The notes: generated by a model from the letters alone, not told the origin. A stretch of DNA of 64,000 nucleotides from Cellulomonas sp. RIT-PI-Y (GCF_025642745.1 NZ_JANZKP010000006.1:40943-104942); one strand, 5' to 3'. Shown: positions 26,978 to 36,200, counted from the stretch's first letter. Made by a program: numbers and translations.

Positions 26978-28269
26978 TCCTTCGCGGCGGCCGAGCTGAC
27001 CGCGTCCACGATGCCCTGCGGGTCGCCCTGGCCCGCGAGCAGGTCGACCACGCCGGCGTTCAGCGCGTTGCCGACGTTGGCGCCGTACAGGGTGTCCAGC
27101 CAGACCTGCACGTAGGGCGCGTCGTTGTAGGCGGCGAGCACCTCCTGCAGGGCCGGGTCGGTGACGACCCCCTGCGCCTCCTTGTTGGCGGGCAGCGTCT
27201 GGAAGGCGTCGGCGTAGGCCTCCTGGTTCTCCTTGCTGAGCACGAAGTTCAGGAAGTCGGCGCAGGCGTCCGGGGCGTTCACCGAGCAGGAGTAGCCGTC
27301 GACGCCGCCCATCATGGCGCCGTCGCCGCCCTCACCGCCGTCCACCGCCGGGAACGGGAACCAGCCGAGGTCGCTCAGCGGCTGCTCGTCCGGGGTGAGC
27401 GAGGAGACCACGCCGGGCTCCCAGGCGCCCATCAGCTCCATCGCGGCCTGGTGGTTGGCCAGCAGGCCGGCGGACGACCCCGCACCCTGCTGGGCGGTGG
27501 TGGTGAGGAAGCCGTTGTTGAACGGCTCGGTCCCGGCGAACTCCTCCAGGTCCTCGCCGGCCTTCAGCCAGCACGGGTCGGAGAAGTCCTTGCTGGTGGC
27601 GGACTCGGTCATGGTGTCCTGCGCGCACTCGCGCAGCGCGAAGAAGTAATACCAGTGCGCGGCGGGCCAGGCGTCCTTGGCGCCCAGGGCGATCGGGTCG
27701 ATGCCCGCGGCCTTCAGCGTGGTCACCGCGTCGGACAGGTCGTCCATCGTGGTCGGGGCCTCGGTGATCCCGGCCTGGGCGAACAGGTCCTTGGAGTAGT
27801 AGATGCCGCCGGGCAGCACCGACACCGGCATGCCGTAGACCTTGTCGTCGATGGTGAACGGGCTGAACGCGGCGTCGCCGACCTCGCTGGTGACATCGTC
27901 CGAGATCAGGTCGGTCAGGTCCTTGGCCTGTCCGGCGGCGACCACGTCCGCGAGCTTGCCGCCGCCGCGGGCCATGAAGATGTCCGGCGCGTCGCCCGAG
28001 TTCAGGGCGGTCTGCAGCTTGCCGTCCATGTCCTCGTTCTGGATCGCCTGGACCTCGATGGTGACGCCCGGGTTCGCCTCCTCGAACTGCGCGACCATGT
28101 CCTCCCAGTACGCCTTGCCGTCGCCGGTGGTCGAGTTGTGCCAGAACGTCATCGAGACGTCGCCGTCGCCGTCCCCGGAGCCGCTGCCCGAGCCACCACC
28201 ACAGGCGGTCAGGGCGAGGAGCCCGGTCAAGATCGCGGCCGGGACGGCCCGCTTCCTACGAGCAGTCAT
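26974..28269 (-). CDS. Sugar ABC transporter substrate-binding lipoprotein
   Basis: A 431-residue family 1 (CUT1) binding protein. The signal ends in the lipobox LTAC, followed by a Gly/Ser/Asp-rich linker and the start of the mature fold VSMTFWHNSTTGDGKAYWED. The length and the FWHN motif are typical of oligosaccharide binders. The glycosidases downstream suggest xylo- or arabino-oligosaccharides. The ATG at 28269 is preceded by GAAGAGGACG; the extension to 28380 runs into the promoter and was rejected. It is the first gene of the operon, and its promoter abuts the LacI operator. Confidence 0.93.
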   Translation of the reverse strand: MTARRKRAVPAAILTGLLALTACGGGSGSGSGDGDGDVSMTFWHNSTTGDGKAYWEDMVAQFEEANPGVTIEVQAIQNEDMDGKLQTALNSGDAPDIFMARGGGKLADVVAAGQAKDLTDLISDDVTSEVGDAAFSPFTIDDKVYGMPVSVLPGGIYYSKDLFAQAGITEAPTTMDDLSDAVTTLKAAGIDPIALGAKDAWPAAHWYYFFALRECAQDTMTESATSKDFSDPCWLKAGEDLEEFAGTEPFNNGFLTTTAQQGAGSSAGLLANHQAAMELMGAWEPGVVSSLTPDEQPLSDLGWFPFPAVDGGEGGDGAMMGGVDGYSCSVNAPDACADFLNFVLSKENQEAYADAFQTLPANKEAQGVVTDPALQEVLAAYNDAPYVQVWLDTLYGANVGNALNAGVVDLLAGQGDPQGIVDAVSSAAAKE

Positions 28270-28350
28270 CAGATCGTCCTCTTCGTTGAGTGTGACCAGA
28301 GCGGGTGCGGGCCTGACCCCCATGTCGTCCTCGACCCGGTTGCGCCGCCC

Positions 28351-28380
28351 ACTGTCGCAGCGGCGATTCCGACGTGTCAA
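28351..28380 (-). promoter_or_regulatory. Promoter of the xyloside operon
   Basis: On the minus strand a perfect TTGACA (28380-28375), an 18-nt spacer and GACAGT (28356-28351). The -35 lies one base from the 14-bp palindrome, as expected for a repressed promoter. Confidence 0.6.
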
Positions 28381-28381
28381 C

Positions 28382-28395
28382 CGTTATCGATAACG
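28382..28395. promoter_or_regulatory. LacI-family operator, 14-bp perfect palindrome
   Basis: CGTTATCGATAACG, symmetric about the central CG as LacI-family operators usually are. It abuts the -35 of the xyloside operon and covers the -35 position of the leaderless lacI promoter, so one site could repress both. Confidence 0.8.
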
Positions 28396-28409
28396 TTTTC
28401 GCAACCCGG

Positions 28410-28415
28410 TACGCT
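28410..28415 (+). promoter_or_regulatory. Leaderless -10 box for the LacI regulator
   Basis: TACGCT ends 7 nt before the ATG at 28423. Its -35 position falls within the palindrome, which suggests autorepression. Confidence 0.55.
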
Positions 28416-28422
28416 GCGGTCC

Positions 28423-29421
28423 ATGACGCGTCGAGTGACGATCACGGACGTGGCACGGGCGGCCGACGTCTCGGTGTCCACGGTGTCCAAGGTGATCAAC
28501 GGCCGGTACGGGGTGGCGCAGTCCACCTCGACCCGGGTGCAGCAGGTGATCCAGGAGCTGGGCTACGAGTCGAGCCTGGTGGCCCGCTCGCTGCGCTCGC
28601 ACCGGACCCACGTGATCGGGATCCTGGTCGCCGAGTTCGAACCGTTCAGCACCGAGATCCTCAAGGGCGCGGCCGCCGCGGTGTCGGACGCGGGCTACGA
28701 GCTGCTGGCCTACACCGGGGCCACGGTCAGCGGCGGCGCCGGATGGGAGCGCCGCTACCTCTCCCGGCTCAGCGGCACCCTGATCGACGGCGCGGTGCTG
28801 GTCACCCCCTCCGTGGTCGACGTGGACGCGCAGATCCCGGTGGTCGCGGTCGACCCGCACACCGGCCCGAGCGGCTTCCCCACCGTCGACTCCGACAATC
28901 TCACCGGCGCCCGGCTGGCGACCGAGCACCTGATCGGGCTCGGGCACCGCCGGATCGCCTTCCTGGCCGGACGTCCCGACCTGGAGTCCTCGCACCTGCG
29001 CGAGACCGGCTACCGGGACGCGCTGGCCGCGGCCGGGCTGCCGGTGGACGAGTCCCTGATCCGGGTCGGCGACTACCGCTCCGAGGCCGCCCGGGCGCCG
29101 ATGTCCGAGCTGCTCGGGCTCGCGGACCGCCCCACCGCCGTGTTCGCGGCCAACGACATCTCGGCGATCGCGGCGATGGAGGTCGCCCGGGCCGCCGGAC
29201 TGCGGGTGCCGGAGGACCTGTCGGTGGTCGGATTCGACGACGTGCCGGAGGCCGCCGGGGCCACCCCGCCGCTGACCACCGTCCGGCAGCCGATCCAGCG
29301 GCTCGGGGCGGAGGCGGTGACCCTGCTGCTGGCACTGCTGAACGGGGACCGGCCCGCCACCACGCACGTCCGGCTGGACACCACGCTGGTCCGCCGGGGG
29401 TCCACGGCGCAGCCGGGCTGA
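28423..29421 (+). CDS. LacI-family repressor of the xyloside operon
   Basis: A 332-residue repressor. The helix-turn-helix is VTITDVARAADVSVSTVSKV, the hinge helix follows at SLVARSLRS, and the ribose-binding-like core contains DNLTGARLATEHLIGLGHRRIAFLAG and a C-terminal PEDLSVVGFDDVPEA. The ligand is presumably a xylose- or arabinose-containing sugar, by context. The start at 28423 is set by the helix-turn-helix position and the leaderless box. It is divergent from the operon it likely represses. Confidence 0.93.
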   Translation: MTRRVTITDVARAADVSVSTVSKVINGRYGVAQSTSTRVQQVIQELGYESSLVARSLRSHRTHVIGILVAEFEPFSTEILKGAAAAVSDAGYELLAYTGATVSGGAGWERRYLSRLSGTLIDGAVLVTPSVVDVDAQIPVVAVDPHTGPSGFPTVDSDNLTGARLATEHLIGLGHRRIAFLAGRPDLESSHLRETGYRDALAAAGLPVDESLIRVGDYRSEAARAPMSELLGLADRPTAVFAANDISAIAAMEVARAAGLRVPEDLSVVGFDDVPEAAGATPPLTTVRQPIQRLGAEAVTLLLALLNGDRPATTHVRLDTTLVRRGSTAQPG

Positions 29422-29433
29422 GCCGTTCGACGC

Positions 29434-29458
29434 CCGGCCGGACCCGCTCGGCGGCCGG
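29434..29458. terminator. Weak hairpin between convergent lacI and lrp-like genes
   Basis: CCGGCC (29434-29439) and GGCCGG (29453-29458) face each other in the 37-nt gap. The stem is short, so this is tentative. Confidence 0.35.
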
Positions 29459-30487
29459 TCAGACCGCGACCGCCGACTCCGGTCCGAGCTGGGCCCGCCA
29501 CCACGGCGTCTCCACCGAACCGCGCTTGAGGTAGACCAGCTCCATCGACGCGCTCCAGCCCTCCACCCCGTCGAGCAGGGAGAGCGTGCGCTGGATGAAG
29601 GCGTGCAGCTCGGTGGCCGACGGGGTGATCACCTCGCACAGCAGCGAGTTGTCGTCCAGCAGCGCGGCCAGGTAGCGGACGGACGCGTGCGTCGCGAGCT
29701 GCCGGGCCACCGCCTCCAGCCGCGCGGGCGCCACGCGGACCGTCACCAGGGTCTCGGTGCCCATCCCGAGCGCCGCCGACGGCACCAGGGTGACCACCTC
29801 GACGCAGGCGTTGGCCCGCATCCGGTCGAACCGGCGCCGCACGCTGCTCTCGTTCATCCCGACCGTCTGGGCGATCGACTGGAAGGTGTCCCGGCCGTCC
29901 AGGCGCAGCCGCTCCAGGATCGCCCAGTCGGCGGCGTCCATGTGGCTGGGGTCGCACGGCTCCGGTTCGGCGGTGCGGGCCTGCACCGGCGTGGGGGTGC
30001 CGTCCGTGAGCAGAGCGCCGGACAGCTGACGGCCCCAGTCGTGGCTGACCTTGTAGACGTGCATGATCAGGTCGCTGCGCCAGCGCTCGATGCCGGGGAT
30101 GGTCTGCAGGTCGGCCAGCAGGTACGGGTACCGATCGGCCCCGCCGTGCACGACCAGTTCGGCGATGATGTCGAACTCCCCGGTCACGATCGTGCAGAAC
30201 CGCACATCGGGCCGGGCCACCAGCTGCTCGGCGACCGCGGCCTGGGCACCCGGGGTGCAGGTGATCCGGATCCAGAAGTTGTCGTACAGCCCGTGCGCAC
30301 CGAGGGCGGGCACGGCCGTCACCTTGACGATGCCGTCCGCGAGCAACTGCTGGCCGCGCCGCACCACCGTCGTGACCGGGCTGTCCACGGCGTCCGCGAT
30401 GGTCCGCCACGACGCCCGCCCGTCCTGCTGCATCGCGACGACGATGCGCCGGTCGAGGTCGTCGAGCAGCTGGAGCCGGGGGTTCAC
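29459..30487 (-). CDS. Tandem Lrp/AsnC-type regulator
   Basis: A 342-residue protein built from two Lrp/AsnC units in one chain. Helix-turn-helix 1 is near residue 15-55 (SWRTIADAVDSPVTTVVRRG), followed by an effector-like ferredoxin-fold domain (FWIRITCTPGAQAAVAEQLV). Helix-turn-helix 2 (TFQSIAQTVGMNESSVRRRF) and a second such domain complete it. Tandem forms are known in actinobacteria. Its GTG at 30487 overlaps the hydrolase stop (GTGA), making it the last gene of the peptide operon and its probable regulator. The effector may be an amino acid, but the sequence does not show which. Confidence 0.88.
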   Translation of the reverse strand: MNPRLQLLDDLDRRIVVAMQQDGRASWRTIADAVDSPVTTVVRRGQQLLADGIVKVTAVPALGAHGLYDNFWIRITCTPGAQAAVAEQLVARPDVRFCTIVTGEFDIIAELVVHGGADRYPYLLADLQTIPGIERWRSDLIMHVYKVSHDWGRQLSGALLTDGTPTPVQARTAEPEPCDPSHMDAADWAILERLRLDGRDTFQSIAQTVGMNESSVRRRFDRMRANACVEVVTLVPSAALGMGTETLVTVRVAPARLEAVARQLATHASVRYLAALLDDNSLLCEVITPSATELHAFIQRTLSLLDGVEGWSASMELVYLKRGSVETPWWRAQLGPESAVAV

Positions 30488-31398
30488 GCGGGCGGCACCG
30501 GTCGCACGGTCGGCGGGTACACCTCGTGCAGGAAGCTCCGCACGGTCGACGTCCATTCCTCGGCCTCCTCGATCTGCGGTGAGTGGCCCGACCGTTCGAA
30601 CACGACCAGCCGGGCGTCCGGCACCAGCCGGGCGATCGTCTCACTGCACGACACCGGCGTGATCCAGTCCGTCCGACCGACCGTGACCAGCGTCGGCGCC
30701 GTCACACCGGGCAGCACCGGCTTGAGATCGTAGCGGGGCAGGTTCTGCGAGAAGGCGGCGTTGTGCGCCCGGTACCGGTACGGCGTGGCACGGACCTTGC
30801 GCTCCACCGCCTCCGGGTCGTAGACGTAGTCGTAGAGCGGGAGGATCTCGCGCCAGCAGTCCGCCAGATCCGCGTCGTCGCGCACCCGGCCCGAATCGAT
30901 CCGGTCGAACTTCTCCATGTCGATCGTGACCCGGTCCGAGGCGAGGGCGTTCTGCCGGGCCAGCGCCGCGTTCCCGTGGTCCGGGGAGGTGTCCCGGAGC
31001 ACCAGCGCGCTGACCCGGTCGGGGTAGCGCACCGCGTACTCCATCGCCATGAACCCGCCGTAGGAGCCGCCGGCCATCGCCACGGTCTCCGCGCCCGCCC
31101 ACTCGCGCAGGCCGTCCAGGTCGGCCGCCCACTGCTCGTGCGAGAACTCACCCGAGCCCTCGCTCTCGCCGCTGCCGCGCGCGTCGAAGACGATCACCCG
31201 GTACTCGTCCGCCAGCCGCCCGAAGCTGGCCCGCGGCTCGGCACGGGACCCGAGTCCCGGGGCACCGTGGTGGGTGAGGACGACGGGCGCGTCCGGCGGG
31301 CCGAGCACCTCGACGGCGAGCTCGTTCCCGTTGATCCGGACACGCTGCGCCGGTGTGGTCGCGGCGGCGAACTCGGGTGACACCTCGGACGGACTCAT
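30484..31398 (-). CDS. Alpha/beta hydrolase, proline-iminopeptidase-like
   Basis: A 304-residue hydrolase. The oxyanion region is LTHHGAPGLGSR, the nucleophile elbow is MAGGSYGGFMAM (GxSxG with Ser), the acid is Asp in VGRTDWITPV, and the His is in FERSGHSPQIEEAEEW. The GGSYGG elbow and a helical cap fit S33 prolyl aminopeptidases, which release N-terminal residues from peptides. AGGAGG lies 6 nt before the ATG at 31398. Its place in a peptide-uptake operon supports a peptidase over an esterase. Confidence 0.82.
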   Translation of the reverse strand: MSPSEVSPEFAAATTPAQRVRINGNELAVEVLGPPDAPVVLTHHGAPGLGSRAEPRASFGRLADEYRVIVFDARGSGESEGSGEFSHEQWAADLDGLREWAGAETVAMAGGSYGGFMAMEYAVRYPDRVSALVLRDTSPDHGNAALARQNALASDRVTIDMEKFDRIDSGRVRDDADLADCWREILPLYDYVYDPEAVERKVRATPYRYRAHNAAFSQNLPRYDLKPVLPGVTAPTLVTVGRTDWITPVSCSETIARLVPDARLVVFERSGHSPQIEEAEEWTSTVRSFLHEVYPPTVRPVPPA

Positions 31399-31467
31399 GG
31401 ACTGCCTCCTGCGGGACGGACGGACGGACGATGCGGAGCGGGGTCGGTGTGCACCGTCCCCGCGCGG

Positions 31468-32682
31468 TCAGACGGGCACGGTGCAGGCGTCGAGCCCGCG
31501 AGGGAAGGAGGTGAGCGGCTCCGAGCCGTCCTCGGTGACCAGCATCGAGTCGCTGATCCGGTAGCCCGCGTGCCCGGGCACGTAGATCCCCGGCTCGTTC
31601 GAGACGACCATCCCCGGCTCGAGCGGCGTGGGATCACCGTCCTCCAGCCACGGCGGCTCGTGCATGCCGACACCGATCCCGTGCCCCTGCCGGTGTCTCA
31701 GATACCCTCCGAGACCCCGGTCCCGGATCACCGCGAGGCAGCGCGCGTTGCTGTCCGCGCACCGGACACCGGGGGCGATCGCCCGAGCGCCCTCGGCCTG
31801 CGCGTCACGCACCGCGTCGTGGAACCGGCGCTGCTCAGCGGTCGGCTCCCCGAGCACGAAGGTCCGCTCGCCCTCGACGAACCGGCCGCCGACCGCGCAG
31901 CCGAGGGAGAGCATGAACGTGTCCCCGGGCCGCAGCCGGTACCCCGAGGGCAGCCCGTGCGGGATGGCGGAGTTGGCGCCGCCGTAGACCAGGCCGCCGG
32001 CCAGCGGGGAGACCACCACGACGTCCGCGTGCTCCGCGTACATCGTGGCCGTGCCGGTCCGGGTGACGTGTGCGGCGAGTTCCTGCTCGGAGGGCAGCGG
32101 ACGGCCGTCGTGCACCGCCTCGGTCAGCAGGGCGATCCCGGCGGCGAGCATCAGGTCGGTGATCCGGGCGGCTTCGCGGTGCAGCGCCACCTCCTCGGGC
32201 AGCTTGACGTACCGGGCGCGCTCCACCAGGTCGGTGGGCACCCAGTCCACCTGCGGGAGCGCCGTGGCCGCGAGCGCGAGCCGGTGCTGGGTGATCGCGG
32301 TGGTCACCCCGACCCGGCCGGTGCGCACCGCCGCACCGGCCGCCCGTGCGAGAACCGCGAACGGGCTCGCGAGTCCGGGGTACTCGGCGTAGGAGACGAT
32401 CTCGGCGCGGGCGTGCTGCTCCTCGGCGTGCTGGCGCTCCAGCTCGGGCACCAGCAGGACGGTGCTCCCGTCCGTGCCGACGAGTGCGGCCACCGGGCGC
32501 TCGCACGGATGGTGGAAGAACCCGGTCAGGTAGGCCACGTCCCCGGGGTCGTCGGTCAGCACCGCGACCAGGCCCGCGGCCGCCGCCCGGGCGCGCACCC
32601 GGTCCTGCAGCCGGTCGAGCACCTCGGCCGGCAGACGGGTCGTCCGCGGCGCCGGATCGGGGCCGGTGGACTCAGCGCGCAT
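31468..32682 (-). CDS. M24 (pita-bread) family protein with altered metal site, creatinase-like
   Basis: A 404-residue protein with an N-terminal creatinase domain and a C-terminal pita-bread domain. M24 aminopeptidases bind two metals through Asp, Asp, His, Glu, Glu. Here the first Asp position reads Ser (GDTFMLSLGC), the second Glu (FVEGERTF), the His (RQGHGIGVG) and fourth Glu (VVSNEPGIY) are kept, and the last Glu is Ser (YRISDSMLV). The SL...ERT spacing resembles metal-free creatinase, as I recall it, and ectoine-hydrolase-type enzymes. It therefore may hydrolyse a C-N bond in a small molecule or dipeptide without metal. The ATG at 32682 overlaps dppC by 11 nt. Confidence 0.8.
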   Translation of the reverse strand: MRAESTGPDPAPRTTRLPAEVLDRLQDRVRARAAAAGLVAVLTDDPGDVAYLTGFFHHPCERPVAALVGTDGSTVLLVPELERQHAEEQHARAEIVSYAEYPGLASPFAVLARAAGAAVRTGRVGVTTAITQHRLALAATALPQVDWVPTDLVERARYVKLPEEVALHREAARITDLMLAAGIALLTEAVHDGRPLPSEQELAAHVTRTGTATMYAEHADVVVVSPLAGGLVYGGANSAIPHGLPSGYRLRPGDTFMLSLGCAVGGRFVEGERTFVLGEPTAEQRRFHDAVRDAQAEGARAIAPGVRCADSNARCLAVIRDRGLGGYLRHRQGHGIGVGMHEPPWLEDGDPTPLEPGMVVSNEPGIYVPGHAGYRISDSMLVTEDGSEPLTSFPRGLDACTVPV

Positions 32683-33589
32683 GGTTCCTCGGATTCCGGG
32701 CGTCGTTGTACGCGATCGACAGCAGGGTCGCCGACAGCACCAGGGCCAGGATCGCGAGCGAGGGGAACAGGGTCAGCCACCAGGCGCTCACCATCGCGCC
32801 CGACTGCTGCGCCTCGTACAGGATCCGGCCCCAGGACCACGTGGTGGGGTCCCCCAGGCCCAAGAACGCCAGCCCCGCCGCGGACAGGACCGCGCGGGAG
32901 GCGGTCACCACCACGGAGACCACGATCACCGGCGTGACCGCCGGGACGATGTGCCGCCCGATGATCCACCCGTGGCGCCGGGTCATCAGCCGGGCGGCAT
33001 CCACGTACGGCAGCGTCACCACCGCGAGCGCCTGCGACCGCACCAGCCGGGTCACCTCCGGCCAGGAGAACGCGGCCACCACCCCGATGATCGTGCTGGT
33101 GCTCGGTCCGACCAGCGCCGCCACCAGGATCATCAGCGGCAGCACCGGCAACGACAGCGTGAGGTCGACCACCACGCCGACCACGGCGTCCACCGCCTTC
33201 ACGTAGGCGCCCACCACGGCGACCAGCGTGCCGAACGCGATCGCGATCACCGAGGCGGCCACGGCCACCAGCACGGACTGCCGGGTGCCCCACACCACCT
33301 CGGCCAGCACGTCGCGGCCCAGGGCGTCGGTGCCGAACGGGTGGCCGCCGCCGGGCGGCCGCAGCACGTCGGTGCCGTACGAGGCCGGGGCGTCGACCAG
33401 CAGCGGTGCGGCGATGCTGACCGCCACCAGCAGCAGGAGGATCACCAGCGAGACCATGCCGAGCGGTTGACGGCGGAACGCCCGCCAGGTCGCCCGCCCG
33501 GCACGGGTGCCGTCGGCGGTCCCCTCCGGCTCGGCGGGGGTCGGGCCGGCCAGGTCGACCAGCGCGCTCTCGGGGATCGGGGAGGTCAT
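32672..33589 (-). CDS. Peptide ABC transporter permease, DppC type
   Basis: A 305-residue permease. The N-terminal segment ATWRAFRRQPLGMVSLVILL leads into the first helix; HPFGTDALGRDVLAEVVWGT is the classic OppC/DppC signature. The EAA-like loop is YVDAARLMTRRHGWIIGRHI, with AGLAFLGLGDP near the end. The ATG at 33589 overlaps the dppB stop (ATGA). It pairs with DppB. Confidence 0.94.
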   Translation of the reverse strand: MTSPIPESALVDLAGPTPAEPEGTADGTRAGRATWRAFRRQPLGMVSLVILLLLVAVSIAAPLLVDAPASYGTDVLRPPGGGHPFGTDALGRDVLAEVVWGTRQSVLVAVAASVIAIAFGTLVAVVGAYVKAVDAVVGVVVDLTLSLPVLPLMILVAALVGPSTSTIIGVVAAFSWPEVTRLVRSQALAVVTLPYVDAARLMTRRHGWIIGRHIVPAVTPVIVVSVVVTASRAVLSAAGLAFLGLGDPTTWSWGRILYEAQQSGAMVSAWWLTLFPSLAILALVLSATLLSIAYNDARNPRNHAR

Positions 33590-34548
33590 GAGGCCTTCAC
33601 TCTCGGGTCGAGGAACCCGTAGGCGATGTCGGTCAGCGTGTTGGCCGCGACCACCGTGACGGCCAGCAGCAGGAAGGCGCCTTGGAGCACCGGGAAGTCG
33701 AGCTGGGTCACCGCCTCGTAGATGCCCCGGCCGACCCCCGGGTAGGCGAACACGGTCTCGGTCAGCACCGCCCCGCCGACCAGGAAGCCGAGCTGGAGCC
33801 CGATCAGGGTGGTGGCGGGCAGCAGGGCGTTGCGCAGCGCGTGCTTCCACAGGATCCGCCGGGGCGGGATGCCGTTCGCCCGGGCGAGCACCACGTAGTC
33901 GTCGTCCAGGGCGTCGACCAGGGTGGCGCGCATGGTCAGCACGTAGGAGCCGAGCTGGATCAGGGTCAGCGACAGCGCCGGCAGCACCAGGTGAGCGAGC
34001 ACCGACCCGTACCAGGCAGCGCCGTAGGTGCCGTCGGAGTACGCGCCGCCGATCGGCAGCCAGCCCAGCCGGAGCCCGAACACGTACAGCACGAAGATCC
34101 CGATGCTGGGCACGAAGAGCGACTGACCGGTGACGCCGACCACCTGCACCACCCGGTCGACCAGGCCCCCGCGGTGCGCGGCCGCGGCCACACCCAGCGG
34201 GATGCCGAGCAGCACGGTCAGCACCAGGGCGCTCGCGGTGAGCAGCAGCGTCCACGGCAGCCGCTCGGCCAGCACGTCCACCACCGGGATCGACTGGGTG
34301 AACGAGGTCCCGAGGTTCCCCTGCACCAGCTGGCCGAGGTACAGCAGGTACTGGGTGGGCAACGGCTGGTCCAGGCCGTACTGGGTGAGCAGGGCCGCCC
34401 GCGCGTCGGGGGTCATGTTCGGGCTCGCCACCGCGAGGGCCGGATCCCCGGGCAGCAGCCGCAGGAGCAGGAAGGTCACGGTCACGGCGAACCAGACGGT
34501 GACCAGTCCCAGCCCGAGACGGCGGAGGACGAACAGGGCGACGGACAC
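33586..34548 (-). CDS. Peptide ABC transporter permease, DppB type
   Basis: A 320-residue permease starting with the family N-terminus LFVLRRLGLGLVTVWFAVTV. It contains RLLPGDPALAVAS, QYGLDQPLPTQYLLYLGQLV, and the EAA loop YVVLARANGIPPRRILWKHA. The GTG at 34548 lies 14 nt after the binding-protein stop; the long in-frame extension to 35913 runs through that gene and was rejected. Second permease subunit of the peptide importer. Confidence 0.94.
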   Translation of the reverse strand: MSVALFVLRRLGLGLVTVWFAVTVTFLLLRLLPGDPALAVASPNMTPDARAALLTQYGLDQPLPTQYLLYLGQLVQGNLGTSFTQSIPVVDVLAERLPWTLLLTASALVLTVLLGIPLGVAAAAHRGGLVDRVVQVVGVTGQSLFVPSIGIFVLYVFGLRLGWLPIGGAYSDGTYGAAWYGSVLAHLVLPALSLTLIQLGSYVLTMRATLVDALDDDYVVLARANGIPPRRILWKHALRNALLPATTLIGLQLGFLVGGAVLTETVFAYPGVGRGIYEAVTQLDFPVLQGAFLLLAVTVVAANTLTDIAYGFLDPRVKAS

Positions 34549-34562
34549 GCGGGCGACCCCTC

Positions 34563-36200
34563 TCAGCCGTCGGTGCGGTGCGCCGAGGCCACCGACACCG
34601 GGTTGACGATGGACAGCAGCTCGGAGGGCTTGGACACGAAGCCGGCCCAGTCGGAGCTGTAGGCCATGTACAGGTTCTGCGTGTACATGACGTTGTCGTA
34701 GACCTGCTCGTGCACGATCGCGGCGGCCTGGCGCATCAGGTCGATCTTGTCGTCGGCGTCGGTCGCGACCCCCGCCTCGGCGACCAGGGAGTTCAGCTCC
34801 GGGTCGTCGACGTAGGTGTAGTTGATGGCGCCGCCGGGCAGGTAGGACAGCCGGAAGTTGGTGACCGGGTCGTCCATGATCGCGAAGTTGCCGGCGTAGA
34901 TGTCGTAGTCGCCGTCGGCGGTCATCGCGAGGTAGGTGTTCCGCTCGGTGCCCTGCAGCTCGATCGTGATCCCGGCCTCGGCCGCGCTGTCCTTGACCAT
35001 CTGCGCCCACTGGCTGGTGACCGAGTCCTGCAGGGAGTAGATCAGCCGGAACGACACCGGGAACATGCCGTCGGCGCCCGCGGTGTAGCCCGCCTCCTCC
35101 ATCAGCGACCGGGACAGCTCGGGGTCGAACGCGTACTCGGTCAAGGAGTCGTCGTAGTAGTCCGCGAGCACCGGCATCAGCGGGCTGGACCCGGTCGACA
35201 CGGCCTGGCCCTGCAGCACCACGGTGCGGATCGCCTCGTAGTCGGCCGCATGGGCCAGTGCCTGGCGGACCTCGGTGGTGGCGAGGTCCGGGTTCTGCAT
35301 GTTGTAGACCATGTGGGCGTAGCCCAGTCCGGTGACCTCGGCGATCTCGATGCCGTCGGTGTTCCGCAGCTGTTCCACCTGTGCCGGCGGCAGGGCGTTG
35401 GCGATCGCGTCGACCTCGCCGCTCTGCAGCGCGAGGATCTCCGTGTTCACGTCCGGCAGCACCCGGTAGACGACCTTCGCCGGGACCGGGACACCGCCGT
35501 CCACCAGCGGGAAGGAGTCGGTGCGCTCCAGGGTGTAGCTCTGCCCGACCTGCACGTCGGTCAGCACGTAGGGCCCGGCGCTGACCCAGCCGCCGTCGGA
35601 GCCGTCGTTGGCGAACTCCGCGACCGAGCCGGCCGGCTCGAAGACGTGCTGCGGGACGATGTTGCCCCAGAACCCGATCTCCTCGATCAGCGAGGTGTCC
35701 GGCTCGGTCAGGGTGACCTCGACCCGGGTGTCCGAGACCGCCTCCGCCGAGGCGAAGGTGCCCATCTGGCCGTAGAACGTGCCGGAGGGAGCATCGTTCT
35801 TCACCGCGTTCAGGGTGTAGGCCACGTCCTCGGCGGTGAGCGGCTCGCCGTCGCTCCAGGTGAAGTCGTCCCGGATCTCGTAGTAGCCGGTGGTGTCGTC
35901 GGTGTAGCCCCAATCGGTGGCGAGGTACGGCTCCTTGCTGCCGTCGTCCGCGATGGAGAGCAGGTGGGGGTACATCAGGTTGGTGATCCAGTAGTCGCTG
36001 CGGCTGTTGCCGATCAGCGGGTTGTAGTTCACGACGTCGGTGGTGGTGGCGATGGTGAGCGTGTCGGTGCCGGCCGTGGCGGTCGCACCGGAGGCGGACC
36101 CGGTGCCCTCCTCCGGTGCCGACGGCGCGCAGGCGCCGAGCGCGAGCGCGCCGGTGACGGCGAGGGCCGCTCCGACGAGCGCGGGTGGACGATGAGACAT
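34563..36200 (-). CDS. Peptide ABC transporter substrate-binding lipoprotein (family 5)
   Basis: A 545-residue family 5 binding protein. The signal ends in the lipobox LGAC; the mature protein shows DTLTIATTTDVVNYNPLIGN and the family motif DFTWSDGEPLTAEDVAYTLN. Size and motifs match dipeptide/oligopeptide or nickel binders; the surrounding peptidases favour peptides. The ATG at 36200 shares one base with the stop of the M19 gene (TGATG). Confidence 0.93.
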   Translation of the reverse strand: MSHRPPALVGAALAVTGALALGACAPSAPEEGTGSASGATATAGTDTLTIATTTDVVNYNPLIGNSRSDYWITNLMYPHLLSIADDGSKEPYLATDWGYTDDTTGYYEIRDDFTWSDGEPLTAEDVAYTLNAVKNDAPSGTFYGQMGTFASAEAVSDTRVEVTLTEPDTSLIEEIGFWGNIVPQHVFEPAGSVAEFANDGSDGGWVSAGPYVLTDVQVGQSYTLERTDSFPLVDGGVPVPAKVVYRVLPDVNTEILALQSGEVDAIANALPPAQVEQLRNTDGIEIAEVTGLGYAHMVYNMQNPDLATTEVRQALAHAADYEAIRTVVLQGQAVSTGSSPLMPVLADYYDDSLTEYAFDPELSRSLMEEAGYTAGADGMFPVSFRLIYSLQDSVTSQWAQMVKDSAAEAGITIELQGTERNTYLAMTADGDYDIYAGNFAIMDDPVTNFRLSYLPGGAINYTYVDDPELNSLVAEAGVATDADDKIDLMRQAAAIVHEQVYDNVMYTQNLYMAYSSDWAGFVSKPSELLSIVNPVSVASAHRTDG

